Origin: Desulfococcaceae bacterium HSG8
GTDB lineage: Bacteria; Desulfobacterota; Desulfobacteria; Desulfobacterales; 4be13
Length of the DNA stretch: 36,708 bases
Assembly (NCBI GenBank): GCA_030378015.1
Contig: JAUCGG010000029.1
Coordinates: 1-36,708 of the forward strand
Direction: 5' to 3'
The position numbers and the translations under genes were made by a program. Positions within the stretch are counted from its first letter, which is position 1; each line of letters begins with the position of its first letter. Shown in pieces: positions 24,082 to 32,417 of the stretch. The notes beneath the pieces are model-generated. The model did no database searches and was not told the DNA's origin. It saw only the letters and a program-made list of their open reading frames with translations.

Positions 24082-27000
24082 ATGATCGAAAACATAATAG
24101 AATGGTCTGTACGCAACAAGTTCATGGTGATCCTGACAACGGTCTTCGTGATCCTCGGCGGTATCATGGCAATGCTGGAAACCCCCATTGACGCCATACC
24201 TGACCTTTCGGACGTTCAGGTGATCATTTATACGGAATATCCGGGTCAGGCTCCGGAGGTAGTGGAAGACCAGGTGACATATCCGCTGACCACGGCCATG
24301 TTGAGCGTTCCTTATGCCAAGACAGTCCGGGGTTACTCCTTTTTCGGAATTTCCTTTGTCTATATCATATTCGAAGACGGAACAGATCTCTACTGGGCCC
24401 GTTCCCGCGTGCTGGAATACCTGAACTTTGTTTCGGGCCGGCTTCCCGCAGGTGTTACCCCGAGTCTCGGGCCCGATGCCACGGGCGTGGGGTGGATTTA
24501 TGAGTACGTCCTGAAAGATACCAGCGGAAATCATGACCTTCAACAACTCAGGAGCATCCAGGACTGGTACCTCCGCTATGAAATCACAGCAGTGCCCGGG
24601 GTCTCCGAGGTAGCGAGCATCGGCGGCTTTGTGAAACAATACCAGGTGGAAGTTGATCCCAATAAACTCCTGGCTTATAATCTTCCCATCCAGAAAGTGA
24701 GACAGGCTATCCGGCGATCAAATAATGATGTCGGGGGAAAGCTTGTGGAGATGGGAGAGACCGAATTCATGGTCCGCGGACTCGGTTACATCCGGTCCCT
24801 GGAAGACCTGGAAAACATCTCAGTGGGAGTGGATTCCATGGGAACTCCCGTGCTTCTCAGGAACATCGCCAATATCCAGATCGGCCCCGAACTCCGCCGG
24901 GGAATCCTGGAATGGAACGGCGAAGGAGAAGTTGTGGGCGGCATTGTCGTCATGCGGTACGGTGAAAACGCCCTGGAGGTGATCCGCAAGGTAAAAGAAA
25001 AGCTGAAAAATCTTGAGAAAGGGCTTCCCGAAGGAGTGGTCATTGACATGGGGTATGACCGGGCCGGTCTGATTGAGAGAGGCGTTCACACACTCAGGAA
25101 AAAACTTATTGAGGAAATGAGCGTGGTCGCGGCTATATGCGTGATTTTTCTTCTCCATTTCCGATCCGCATTTGTGACCATATTCACGCTTCCCGTGGGC
25201 ATCCTGCTCTCTTTCCTCATCATGTATTTTTTAGGCATCAATGCAAATATCATGAGTCTCGGGGGAATTGCCATTGCCATCGGCGTCATGGTGGATGCTT
25301 CGGTGGTAATGGTGGAAAACGCGCACAAACATCTTGAGAAATACGGCGGAACCAAGTCCCATACGGAGATCATCCTGGCAGCATCCAAAGAGGTGGGCCC
25401 CGCCCTGTTTTACAGCCTGCTGATTATCACGGTTTCTTTTCTCCCGGTGTTCAGCCTCCAGGAGCAGTCAGGGCGTCTTTTCAAACCCTTGGCTTACACA
25501 AAGACTTTTGCAATGGCAGCCTCTTCAGTGCTGGCGATTACTATTGTCCCCGTACTCATGACCTTCTTTATCCGGGAGAGGCCCATTGATCCTGATACGC
25601 CCAAAGGGCGCAAGATAATGATCTGGATCGTTTCGATTGCGGGTCCTCCGCTTCTTGTGATAATCGCCGGCATCTCAGGGATCAGACTGCCGGACAGCAG
25701 CCTGCTGGCCGCGATGGGGCTTTCAGTATTCATTTTCCTGTGTCTTATTCCCCAGAGAATCATACCTGAAAAGAGAAATCCCCTGAGCCGTTTTTTTATA
25801 AGGATTTATATGCCGCTCATCAATGCTGCACTCCGGTGGCGGAAAAGTACCGTACTTCTGGCCGTGGTTGTGGTGGCGATATCATTCTATCCCGCATCCC
25901 GGCTCGGCAGCGAATTTATGCCGCCCCTGAACGAAGGCGATCTGCTTTATATGCCCACAACTCTCCCGGGCATCTCCGTCACCAAAGCCAAGGAATTACT
26001 CCAGCAGACAGACAAGATTATCCAGCGATTTCCGGAGGTGCTTCACACACTGGGTAAAATCGGCAGGGCAGAAACTCCCACTGATCCCGCACCGCTTTCA
26101 ATGATCGAAACGACGATTATGCTTCGTCCCGAGGTTGAATATGAGATGATCCCGGTGGACAGGTTCTTCTCGGGATGGCCCGGTTGGCTCAAAAATCCGC
26201 TTACGCTGATCTGGCCCGAAGTCAGGAAAGGGGAAATCATTCATGAATGGCGGAAAAAGAAGATCGCCCGTTTCTTCTCCCACTGGCCCGCGTGGCTGAA
26301 AAGCCCCCTGGCATGGCTCTGGCCCGAGGATCGTTATATCACCATTGAAGAACTTGCCGAAGACCTTGACCGGGCAATCCAGTTCCCGGGGCTGACAAAT
26401 GCATGGACCATGCCCATCAGAACCCGTATAGACATGCTTTCCACCGGCATAAAAACCCCGGTGGGTATCAAGCTCATGGGGCCTGACCTGGATGTTCTGT
26501 CAGACCTGGGTTCCCGGATCGAGGCTGTTGTTCAGGATATACCGGGCACACTTTCAGCCTATTCCGAGCGGGTTACAGGCGGAAATTACCTTGACTTTGA
26601 AATCAGGCGGGACCATATTGCACGTTACGGGCTTACGGTGGGAGATGTCCAGGATGTCATCATGACAGCCATCGGCGGAATGAATGTGACCTATACGGTT
26701 GAAGGACTGGAACGTTATCCTGTCAACCTGCGCTATAACCGGGAGCTTCGCGACAATATTGAGCAACTCCGCCGCGTTCTCGTGCCCACACCCGCGGGGG
26801 CCCAGGTTCCCCTGGCACAACTGGCTGACTTTTCTATCCACAAGGGTCCCGCAGGTATAAAGAGCGAAAATTCCCGCCGGACAGCCTGGGTTTATGTTGA
26901 TCTCAAGGGCGTGGATATAGGCTCCTACGTGAAACAGGCAAAGGTAGTTGTGGATCGGGAGATTGATCTTCCCACGGGCTACTCTGTTGTATGGTCAGGA

Positions 27001-27564
27001 CAGTACGAATATATGGAAAAGGCGCGCAGAACTCTGAACATCATCGTGCCGGTGACGCTGGCGGTGATTTTCATCCTTCTCTACATCCATTTCCAAAGCG
27101 TTGCCGAGGCTGCCGTGGTCATGGCAAGCCTTCCTTTTGCACTGGTGGGGGGGGTCTGGCTCCTGTATCTGCTGGACTATAATATTTCCGTAGCCGTGGT
27201 GGTAGGGTTCATCGCACTGGCAGGGCTTGCAGCAGAAACCGGGGTGGTGATGCTTGTTTACCTAGATGAAGCCTTTGAACGCCGGCTCGCCGATAATGCC
27301 TTGAAAACCAATGAAGACCTCCGTTCGGCAATTATCGAAGGAGCAGCGGAGAGGGTGCGTCCCAAGCTTATGACAGTTGCCACCACCCTCATCGGCCTTT
27401 TACCTGTGATGTGGGGTACGGAGACAGGTTCACAGGTTATGAAGCGAATCGCTTCGCCCATGGTGGGCGGACTGATATCTTCCACTATATTAACGCTGGT
27501 GATCATACCGGCAGTTTATGATATTTGGAAGAGATGGGAATTAAGGAAGAAATTCGGAATCTGA
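24082..27564 (+). CDS. cusA: CusA-type RND heavy-metal efflux pump, with extra insert
   Basis: 1160 residues, against about 1050 for CusA. It begins MIENIIEWSVRNKFMVIL, then the periplasmic EYPGQAPEVVEDQVTYPLT and GVGWIYEYVLKD motifs and the GIAIAIGVMVDASVVMVENAHK membrane motif with its relay Asp. The three Met residues that bind Cu(I)/Ag(I) in E. coli CusA appear conserved: Met624 (LYMPTTLPGIS), Met674 (PLSMIETTI) and Met785 (RIDMLSTGIK). Between the last two there are 111 residues rather than about 49. The extra part (about 690-750) holds two similar 20-residue segments starting RFFSGWPGWLK (694) and RFFSHWPAWLK (730). The C-terminal half has GFIALAGLAAETGVVMLVYLDEA. CusB- and CusC-like partner genes are absent. 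The sigma-54 promoter suggests inducible expression. Confidence 0.95.
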   Translation: MIENIIEWSVRNKFMVILTTVFVILGGIMAMLETPIDAIPDLSDVQVIIYTEYPGQAPEVVEDQVTYPLTTAMLSVPYAKTVRGYSFFGISFVYIIFEDGTDLYWARSRVLEYLNFVSGRLPAGVTPSLGPDATGVGWIYEYVLKDTSGNHDLQQLRSIQDWYLRYEITAVPGVSEVASIGGFVKQYQVEVDPNKLLAYNLPIQKVRQAIRRSNNDVGGKLVEMGETEFMVRGLGYIRSLEDLENISVGVDSMGTPVLLRNIANIQIGPELRRGILEWNGEGEVVGGIVVMRYGENALEVIRKVKEKLKNLEKGLPEGVVIDMGYDRAGLIERGVHTLRKKLIEEMSVVAAICVIFLLHFRSAFVTIFTLPVGILLSFLIMYFLGINANIMSLGGIAIAIGVMVDASVVMVENAHKHLEKYGGTKSHTEIILAASKEVGPALFYSLLIITVSFLPVFSLQEQSGRLFKPLAYTKTFAMAASSVLAITIVPVLMTFFIRERPIDPDTPKGRKIMIWIVSIAGPPLLVIIAGISGIRLPDSSLLAAMGLSVFIFLCLIPQRIIPEKRNPLSRFFIRIYMPLINAALRWRKSTVLLAVVVVAISFYPASRLGSEFMPPLNEGDLLYMPTTLPGISVTKAKELLQQTDKIIQRFPEVLHTLGKIGRAETPTDPAPLSMIETTIMLRPEVEYEMIPVDRFFSGWPGWLKNPLTLIWPEVRKGEIIHEWRKKKIARFFSHWPAWLKSPLAWLWPEDRYITIEELAEDLDRAIQFPGLTNAWTMPIRTRIDMLSTGIKTPVGIKLMGPDLDVLSDLGSRIEAVVQDIPGTLSAYSERVTGGNYLDFEIRRDHIARYGLTVGDVQDVIMTAIGGMNVTYTVEGLERYPVNLRYNRELRDNIEQLRRVLVPTPAGAQVPLAQLADFSIHKGPAGIKSENSRRTAWVYVDLKGVDIGSYVKQAKVVVDREIDLPTGYSVVWSGQYEYMEKARRTLNIIVPVTLAVIFILLYIHFQSVAEAAVVMASLPFALVGGVWLLYLLDYNISVAVVVGFIALAGLAAETGVVMLVYLDEAFERRLADNALKTNEDLRSAIIEGAAERVRPKLMTVATTLIGLLPVMWGTETGSQVMKRIASPMVGGLISSTILTLVIIPAVYDIWKRWELRKKFGI

Positions 27565-27596
27565 TGTAGATGTATGAGGCAGGACTTCCGAAGATA

Positions 27597-27862
27597 GGAG
27601 TGCAAAGCTTGCTTTGCGCCTGTTCTGATTATCAGTAGATCGAAAACTTTTGCAACCAGCGGATTCCGGGTTAAAATCGGAAAACATCCGTTTTCCGATT
27701 TTTCCCGGAATAACAGTATGTTATCCGAAATAAGCACCTGTCATTCCGGGGAAAATTAAAAAACGGATGTTTTTTAATTTTAATCCGGGATCCACTGTTC
27801 ACAGGCTTAACCGGAGACTTTTCGATCTACTGATTATAGCAAAGCAAGCTTTGCACTCCGCG
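27597..27862. mobile_element. MITE-like hairpin element, copy B, between efflux and His-rich genes
   Basis: Outer inverted ends GGAGTGCAAAGCTTGCTTTG (27597-27616) and CAAAGCAAGCTTTGCACTCC (27840-27859), as in the 12.7-13.4 kb composite. Inner inverted ends ATCAGTAGATCGAAAACT (27631) and ACTTTTCGATCTACTGAT (27817), as in copies A and C. The core GGATTCCGGGTTAAAATCGG and its rough inverse match copy A. It fills nearly all of the 340 bp between the efflux gene and the next, leaving about 40 bp for expression signals. Confidence 0.8.
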
Positions 27863-27904
27863 TTCGTATTTATTTTAACGGTAATTAAAAAAAGGAGAAA
27901 CATC

Positions 27905-28369
27905 ATGAGAAAATCGTTACCCACTATTGTACTGGCAGTTGTTTTCATTATTGCTTCTGCTCTTCCGGCTTTTGCCCAGGGGCATGACCACGGAAAAAAA
28001 GCTATGGACCATTCCGAACACAAAGGTGAAATGATCCATGAATCCTCGGTGGACGGTTACAAATTTGGCTACCATCTGATTGACATGAAGGAAAAGATGA
28101 AACACATGAAAAACATGCCGGAAATGAAGGCAACTCACCACCTCATGGTTTATGTGGAGTCCCCGGATGGTCATGAAGTTGAGAAAGCCAAAGTCGGCTA
28201 TCTTGTTGAAGGACCCGGTGATTCAAAACAGAAACTGATGGCAATGGGAATGGCCGGCGGCTTTGGTGCAGATGTGGATTTCAGTGCCAAAGGTGCTTAT
28301 GTAGTAAAGACCAAAATGGTTGCCGGAGATAAAAAGCTGGCGGATAAGTTCGAATATGAAGTGAAATAA
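27905..28369 (+). CDS. His/Met-rich periplasmic protein, possible metal-binding
   Basis: 154 residues from ATG 27905, chosen because an AAAGGAG site lies just upstream; longer frames run through the repeat element. A signal peptide (residues 1-24, ending PAFAQ) is followed by a GHDHGKKAMDHSEHKGEMIH stretch and a Met/His-rich KEKMKHMKNMPEMKATHHL segment. Then come beta-type strands (HLMVYVESPDGHEVEKAKVGYLVEGPGDSKQ and AKGAYVVKTKMV) resembling the Ig-like FixH/YtkA group. The gene follows a Cu/Ag-type efflux pump, so copper or silver chelation or delivery is a reasonable guess. I do not recognise a named family with certainty. Confidence 0.8.
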   Translation: MRKSLPTIVLAVVFIIASALPAFAQGHDHGKKAMDHSEHKGEMIHESSVDGYKFGYHLIDMKEKMKHMKNMPEMKATHHLMVYVESPDGHEVEKAKVGYLVEGPGDSKQKLMAMGMAGGFGADVDFSAKGAYVVKTKMVAGDKKLADKFEYEVK

Positions 28370-28413
28370 AAGGTCCGAACCGGTCCTCAAAGGAGTTGTG
28401 TTAAGGCCAGAAC

Positions 28414-28490
28414 TGTAGGGTGGGTGGAGCGAAGCGGAACCCACCGAAATTCCGTGAAGGTGGGTTCCGCTTCGCTCCACCCACCCTACA
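28414..28490. repeat. Nearly perfect hairpin TGTAGGGTGGGTGGAGCGAA
   Basis: TGTAGGGTGGGTGGAGCGAA, then GCGGAACCCACC, is followed by a short loop and the exact inverse. It is a variant of the GTAGGGTGGGG group with a different stem. It sits 32 bp before the regulator gene and 44 bp after the His-rich gene, so it may attenuate or insulate. There is no U-run, so not a classical terminator. Confidence 0.75.
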
Positions 28491-28522
28491 AAATGTAACC
28501 GCACGGACAACTGACTATACCA

Positions 28523-29890
28523 ATGAAAAACAACACCATACTTGTGGCTGATGATGATAAAGCCCATCGTACCATGCTTAAAACCCTCCTCGGGGGATGG
28601 GGCTATGTTGTTTCTGAAGCAGATGACGGCTCCACAGCTATTGAGAAAGTTCAGGAACAATCCTTTGATCTGGTTCTGATGGATATCCGGATGCTGAAAG
28701 TGTCCGGCATTGCCGCGCTGGATGAGATAAAATCCTTTAACCCCGCGATCCCGGTCATCATCATGACAGCTTATTCGTCCGTGGAAACAGCCATTGAAGC
28801 GATGAAAAAAGGGGCATACGATTATCTCACAAAGCCCTTTGACTTTGACAAACTGAAGCTGATCATTGCGCGGGCTATGGATCATACCCGGCTGAAAGAG
28901 GAAAACCGCATTCTGAAAGAAAGCCTCGGAAAGCATTTTGACAGGCAGAATATAATCGGTCAGAGCCGGGGGATGCTGAAACTCCTGGAAACCGCGGCCC
29001 AGGTCGCTCCGTCCGAGGCAACTGTTATGATTACCGGGGAATCCGGGACAGGCAAAGAACTTGTCGCAGGAGCGATTCATTTTAACAGTTCCAGGGCCGA
29101 TGGCCCTTTTGTCAAGATAAATTGCGCTGCTATCACAGAAACCCTTCTTGAATCAGAACTTTTCGGGCATGAAAAGGGTTCTTTCACAGGCGCGGAGCGG
29201 AGAAAAGAAGGGCGTTTTGTTCAGGCTCACAAGGGAACCCTGTTCCTTGATGAAGTCAGTGAAATGCCCCTCACCATGCAGGCCAAACTGTTGCGGGTGC
29301 TGCAGGAAAGGGAAGTCACCCGTGTCGGCGGAGAAAAAGTCATCCTGGTGGATGTCAGGGTTATTGTGGCCACGAATAAAAAACTTGCAGATATGATCCG
29401 TGAGGGATCGTTCCGAGAGGATCTGTATTACCGTCTGAACGTGGTAAATCTGGAGATTCCTCCGTTAAGAGAGAGAAGGAAAGACATACCTCTGCTTGCC
29501 CAGCATTTCCTGGGGATATTCTCAGAAAAAAATCGGAAAAAGATAAAGGGGTACACCCCTGATGCTATGGATCACCTGATCCGATACGAATGGCCGGGAA
29601 ATGTCAGGGAAATGATGAATGCGGTTGAAAGGGGCGTAATACTCGCCAGATCCGAATATCTTGACAAGGGAGATATTTCGATCATGCAGGAATCCCCGGG
29701 GGGAAATGACGAATTCTTTCCGATCTCCGGCGATATCCCCGGGGATATAACGCTTGAAGAAGTGGAAAAAGTTGCTGTATTGAAGACACTGGAATCAGCC
29801 GGCGGGAACAAAAGCGAAACAGCCAGGCGCCTTGGGATAACAAGAAGAACACTTCATAAAAAACTCAAGAAATATGGTGTGATGCCCTGA
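28523..29890 (+). CDS. NtrC-family sigma-54 dependent response regulator
   Basis: 455 residues. Receiver domain: acidic Asp10-12, phospho-acceptor Asp54 (LVLMDIRMLKVSG) and YLTKPFD. The AAA+ activator domain has Walker A GESGTGKE (Lys178), the sigma-54 contact loop as GSFTGA (219-224; the usual form is GAFTGA, and Ser at this place is known in other members), KGTLFLDEVSEM for Walker B and NVVNLEIPPLRERRKDIPLL. The C-terminal Fis-like HTH is NKSETARRLGITRRTLHKKL. It resembles ZraR/AtoC. No histidine kinase gene is adjacent. It is a good candidate to activate the sigma-54 promoter at 24030, which is inference. There is no obvious ribosome site before the ATG, and the leader contains the CACGGACAACTGAC repeat. 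Confidence 0.93.
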   Translation: MKNNTILVADDDKAHRTMLKTLLGGWGYVVSEADDGSTAIEKVQEQSFDLVLMDIRMLKVSGIAALDEIKSFNPAIPVIIMTAYSSVETAIEAMKKGAYDYLTKPFDFDKLKLIIARAMDHTRLKEENRILKESLGKHFDRQNIIGQSRGMLKLLETAAQVAPSEATVMITGESGTGKELVAGAIHFNSSRADGPFVKINCAAITETLLESELFGHEKGSFTGAERRKEGRFVQAHKGTLFLDEVSEMPLTMQAKLLRVLQEREVTRVGGEKVILVDVRVIVATNKKLADMIREGSFREDLYYRLNVVNLEIPPLRERRKDIPLLAQHFLGIFSEKNRKKIKGYTPDAMDHLIRYEWPGNVREMMNAVERGVILARSEYLDKGDISIMQESPGGNDEFFPISGDIPGDITLEEVEKVAVLKTLESAGGNKSETARRLGITRRTLHKKLKKYGVMP

Positions 29891-29897
29891 AGAATAA

Positions 29898-30140
29898 AAC
29901 ATTTGCGGACAAGCTTTTGCTCCTCTGAAAGGGAGTGAGTGGTATAAGACAGTCAGCTTCAAAGAGATAGCCATTGCTTACGGAGATACGGAATCTTCCT
30001 GCAGAAAAACAGGGAAACTGATAAACCGGATCAGGAGGAAGGAGGAACTCCCTTCCGGACGCCGTAAAGATTGGCACATCGTATCCATTTCAGAAGAAAA
30101 ATGCAATGGGGTAAAGAGAGTATTTCAGCATGTCAAAAGT
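29898..30140 (+). pseudogene. Possible transposase-like remnant
   Basis: A frame without a start codon reads WYKTVSFKEIAIAYGDTESS, then CRKTGKLINRIRRKEELPSG and RRKDWHIVSISEEK, and runs on to a stop at 30189 inside the 3' end of the opposite CoA-transferase gene. The spacing of SFKEIAxxYGDTESS and KTxxLINRIRR looks like a DNA-binding segment of a transposase-related protein, but I cannot name the family. The gap 29891-30141 holds nothing else. Confidence 0.25.
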
Positions 30141-30141
30141 A

Positions 30142-31119
30142 TCAGCTTCTATCCAAGCCAACCGCATATCCCGTTCTCTGATCCGCCCTGATTGCCTCTG
30201 TACGCTCCTTTCCTGCCAAATCAAGAAGTTCCTGATGATCATTCACAGCATAGACAAATTGGTCGAGATATGCCTGAAAAAGCGTATCATCCTTTGCTGA
30301 TTTTCGGTACGCATTGAGATAGACCGGGTCGTAATCATAGTACCGGTAACAGGCCGTGGGATAGGCTCCGAAAGGAACATGCACCACAGCGTCCACGCAG
30401 AAGAAGGGAATCTGGTTATGATCCGGATCGGTTCTGAGTTCATCAGGTTCAAGCAGTTCTTCGCAGGTCACGATGACATGTTTTGCTGACTTTGCCTGTT
30501 CTGTATCGGCAAATGTAAGCCCCTCCATCCTCACAGTGCCCTGATGGTCAGCTTTCTGCACATGAATAATTGTCACATCCGGATTGATAGCAGGAACCAG
30601 AACGACCTTCGGGGTATGAGCCCAGGAACCGAAAGGATTCTCCGTCACAATCAGCTTTTTGTCCGGGAGTCTCGGATCTGCTTTTCTCATAGCTTCAGGA
30701 AATCCCCATTTATCAACAATATCTGTTCCCAGGGAGGATCGGGTCGGGAGAAAAGGAACCCCCATTGCTCCGGCAAGAAAACGCAGGGTCATCTGATAAT
30801 TGGAGTAATCCTCCACCGTGATTGTCCGGTTTTCCACGGCCTGCCTGAAGCGTATGCATGTGGGGGCGAATCTCCCGCTGCCCGCGTATGCGATTTCCAG
30901 ATTTTCAACGCAGCCTGCTCCGATCAGTTCGTCAACCCCCTGTCCGTTGGAATGAGCGTAGAGGTGAAGTTTTTTTATCCCTTGGCGGATAATTTCATAA
31001 ACTGCTGCCATGGGATTCCTGTTGATTGTGAATCCGCCGATGGAAATATGGCAGCCATCAGTGACATGGCGTTTTATGGCCTCTCTCAGATTAGTTACTT
31101 TGTCAGATTCGGTATTCAT
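30142..31119 (-). CDS. CoA-transferase alpha subunit (glutaconate CoA-transferase A-like)
   Basis: 325 residues of the CoA_trans (PF01144) type I family, subunit A: LREAIKRHVTDGCHISIGGFTINRNPMAAVYEIIR at the start, then the DELIGAGCVENLEIAYAG and GRFAPTCIRFRQAVEN segments, LPTRSSLGTDI and PAINPDVTIIHVQKADHQGTV. This is the order seen in GctA. In the two-subunit enzymes the catalytic Glu is in subunit B, and no B gene is in the window, so this subunit is either an orphan or partnered elsewhere. It would move CoA between carboxylic acids, as in glutarate or aromatic degradation. The start ATG at 31117-31119 has no strong ribosome site. Confidence 0.85.
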   Translation of the reverse strand: MNTESDKVTNLREAIKRHVTDGCHISIGGFTINRNPMAAVYEIIRQGIKKLHLYAHSNGQGVDELIGAGCVENLEIAYAGSGRFAPTCIRFRQAVENRTITVEDYSNYQMTLRFLAGAMGVPFLPTRSSLGTDIVDKWGFPEAMRKADPRLPDKKLIVTENPFGSWAHTPKVVLVPAINPDVTIIHVQKADHQGTVRMEGLTFADTEQAKSAKHVIVTCEELLEPDELRTDPDHNQIPFFCVDAVVHVPFGAYPTACYRYYDYDPVYLNAYRKSAKDDTLFQAYLDQFVYAVNDHQELLDLAGKERTEAIRADQRTGYAVGLDRS

Positions 31120-31159
31120 AATTCATAAAATCTCTTTAGTTGTCAGCTATAACTGACAA

Positions 31160-31828
31160 TCATAATGTTCTCAGCCATACAGCAACAGAGAGTATCAAAG
31201 ATAAGGGGTTCGGGTTGCCAACAGAAATTCGCAAATCATCTATTGAATCACCGGCTCTCTTTATATATTCAATATTCTCTTTATAACTCTCGGAATTTAT
31301 ATGAAAGTGAGATGGCGGATGCGCGGGATTGAAGCCAATTTCATTTTTCCATGAACGTAGCCATTTCTCATAAGGCTCTTCAAAAGAATGATTTGTATCC
31401 CATTCCCATCTGAAATTACGGAGTTTATTTTTATTGTCCGGAATATCATATACATTTAAAAATGCATTTCGTATTCGTATCAGCGGAATATTTTTATTCG
31501 GTGCAAAAGGTGTGATCAGAAGAGATGACATGGAAATTGAATTCATATCACCATCAAAAGGTTTTACCACAAAAAGCATAGAAATTTTGCAGGATTTGTA
31601 TCTTAACGGAGCGGCTGATCTCTCAGCTCTTTTAGAATTTCCAGGGAAAAATTGCTTTGCTTCGGACTCATCCAGACCTGCCGCTATAACAATCCAGTCT
31701 GTTTTTTCTTTTCTGATAGAATCGGATTCGAAAAACCTCCCATCAGATTCAAATCGTTCTAATACAGCGATATCTCTTATGCACTCACAAAAAATATCCT
31801 GGATCAGTGACAGATCATTAATGCTCAC
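31160..31828 (-). CDS. Unrecognised 222-residue protein, third gene of the ATPase operon
   Basis: I do not recognise a family. It starts at GTG 31828, 10 bp after the stop of the preceding gene, so it is part of the same transcript. No signal peptide or TM segment is evident. Seen in it: an N-terminal acidic helix (LSLIQDIFCECIRDIAVLERF), a KTDWIVIAAGLDESEAKQFF segment, beta-like FVVKPFDGD and LLITPFAPNKNIPLIRIRN stretches, and a Trp/His-rich middle (RWEWDTNHSFEEPYEKWLRSW, then HPPSHFHINSE). The HPPSHFH motif is striking and could be a metal or catalytic site, which is speculation. The C-terminal end is a moderately hydrophobic helix (NPLSLILSVAVWLRTL). Its position after an ATPase gene suggests an effector or accessory role. 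Confidence 0.75.
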   Translation of the reverse strand: MSINDLSLIQDIFCECIRDIAVLERFESDGRFFESDSIRKEKTDWIVIAAGLDESEAKQFFPGNSKRAERSAAPLRYKSCKISMLFVVKPFDGDMNSISMSSLLITPFAPNKNIPLIRIRNAFLNVYDIPDNKNKLRNFRWEWDTNHSFEEPYEKWLRSWKNEIGFNPAHPPSHFHINSESYKENIEYIKRAGDSIDDLRISVGNPNPLSLILSVAVWLRTL

Positions 31829-31838
31829 AGTGCCAATC

Positions 31839-32417
31839 CTAATCGTTCTCTATCGGTGAATGTTGCAATATCCACTCCTGAATTTCTTCTTCGGGAGGAT
31901 TTTCTCCGGGCAACTTATCTATAATTGTTCGGATATCGTCAGGAATAAATAACTTCAGGTTATCTGCGGTTGTGTTGTTCCATATTGATAATATTTTAGA
32001 AGTATCCGCTATTTTGGGGCCTATATATCCTGAAAGATCAGGAGCATTGCGCTGGAAGTCAATAAAATCGGAACTTCTTATAACCAATAAAGAACCGGGT
32101 TCGTCAGCCAGGGGACTTCTCCAACCATTTAACCACGGACCGATTGTACGGCTTGCAGCTTGCTGTAAAAAAAGCGTGAGTATTCTATCTCTTGCTAATC
32201 TTTTTTCATCATGAAAAGGTTGAACATCAAAAAGTTTTCTTAAAATACTGACAGATTCGGCAGAAGATAATAATATCGGTTCAATCTGCTTTTTTCTGAT
32301 TACAGATAAAATGATTAACAAGGCACGAATAAGCTCACCCTTATCTTCCCATAGGATAACAAAAATTCCTTTTTTCTCTGATAAAATGGCATTCGCTAAA
32401 TATTCCGCTGTCTTCAT
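31839..32417 (-). CDS. Unrecognised 192-residue protein, middle gene of the ATPase operon
   Basis: No family recognised. The start codon overlaps the stop of the ATPase gene by 4 bp (ATGA), showing translational coupling. The N-terminal half looks alpha/beta (GIFVILWEDKGELIRALLIIL, then IEPILLSSAESVSILRKLF) but lacks a Walker A motif. A segment GSLLVIRSSDFIDFQRNAPDL could be an inter-domain strand-helix. The C-terminus is acidic and hydrophilic (GENPPEEEIQEWILQHSP), like an interaction tail. No signal peptide or TM. It may be a partner that links the ATPase to the third protein; this is inferred only from gene order. Confidence 0.75.
   Translation of the reverse strand: MKTAEYLANAILSEKKGIFVILWEDKGELIRALLIILSVIRKKQIEPILLSSAESVSILRKLFDVQPFHDEKRLARDRILTLFLQQAASRTIGPWLNGWRSPLADEPGSLLVIRSSDFIDFQRNAPDLSGYIGPKIADTSKILSIWNNTTADNLKLFIPDDIRTIIDKLPGENPPEEEIQEWILQHSPIEND

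Noticed and set aside
28223-29080. 285-residue minus-strand frame
   Set aside because: Antisense to the regulator gene and the hairpin; the sense strand has clear domain motifs.
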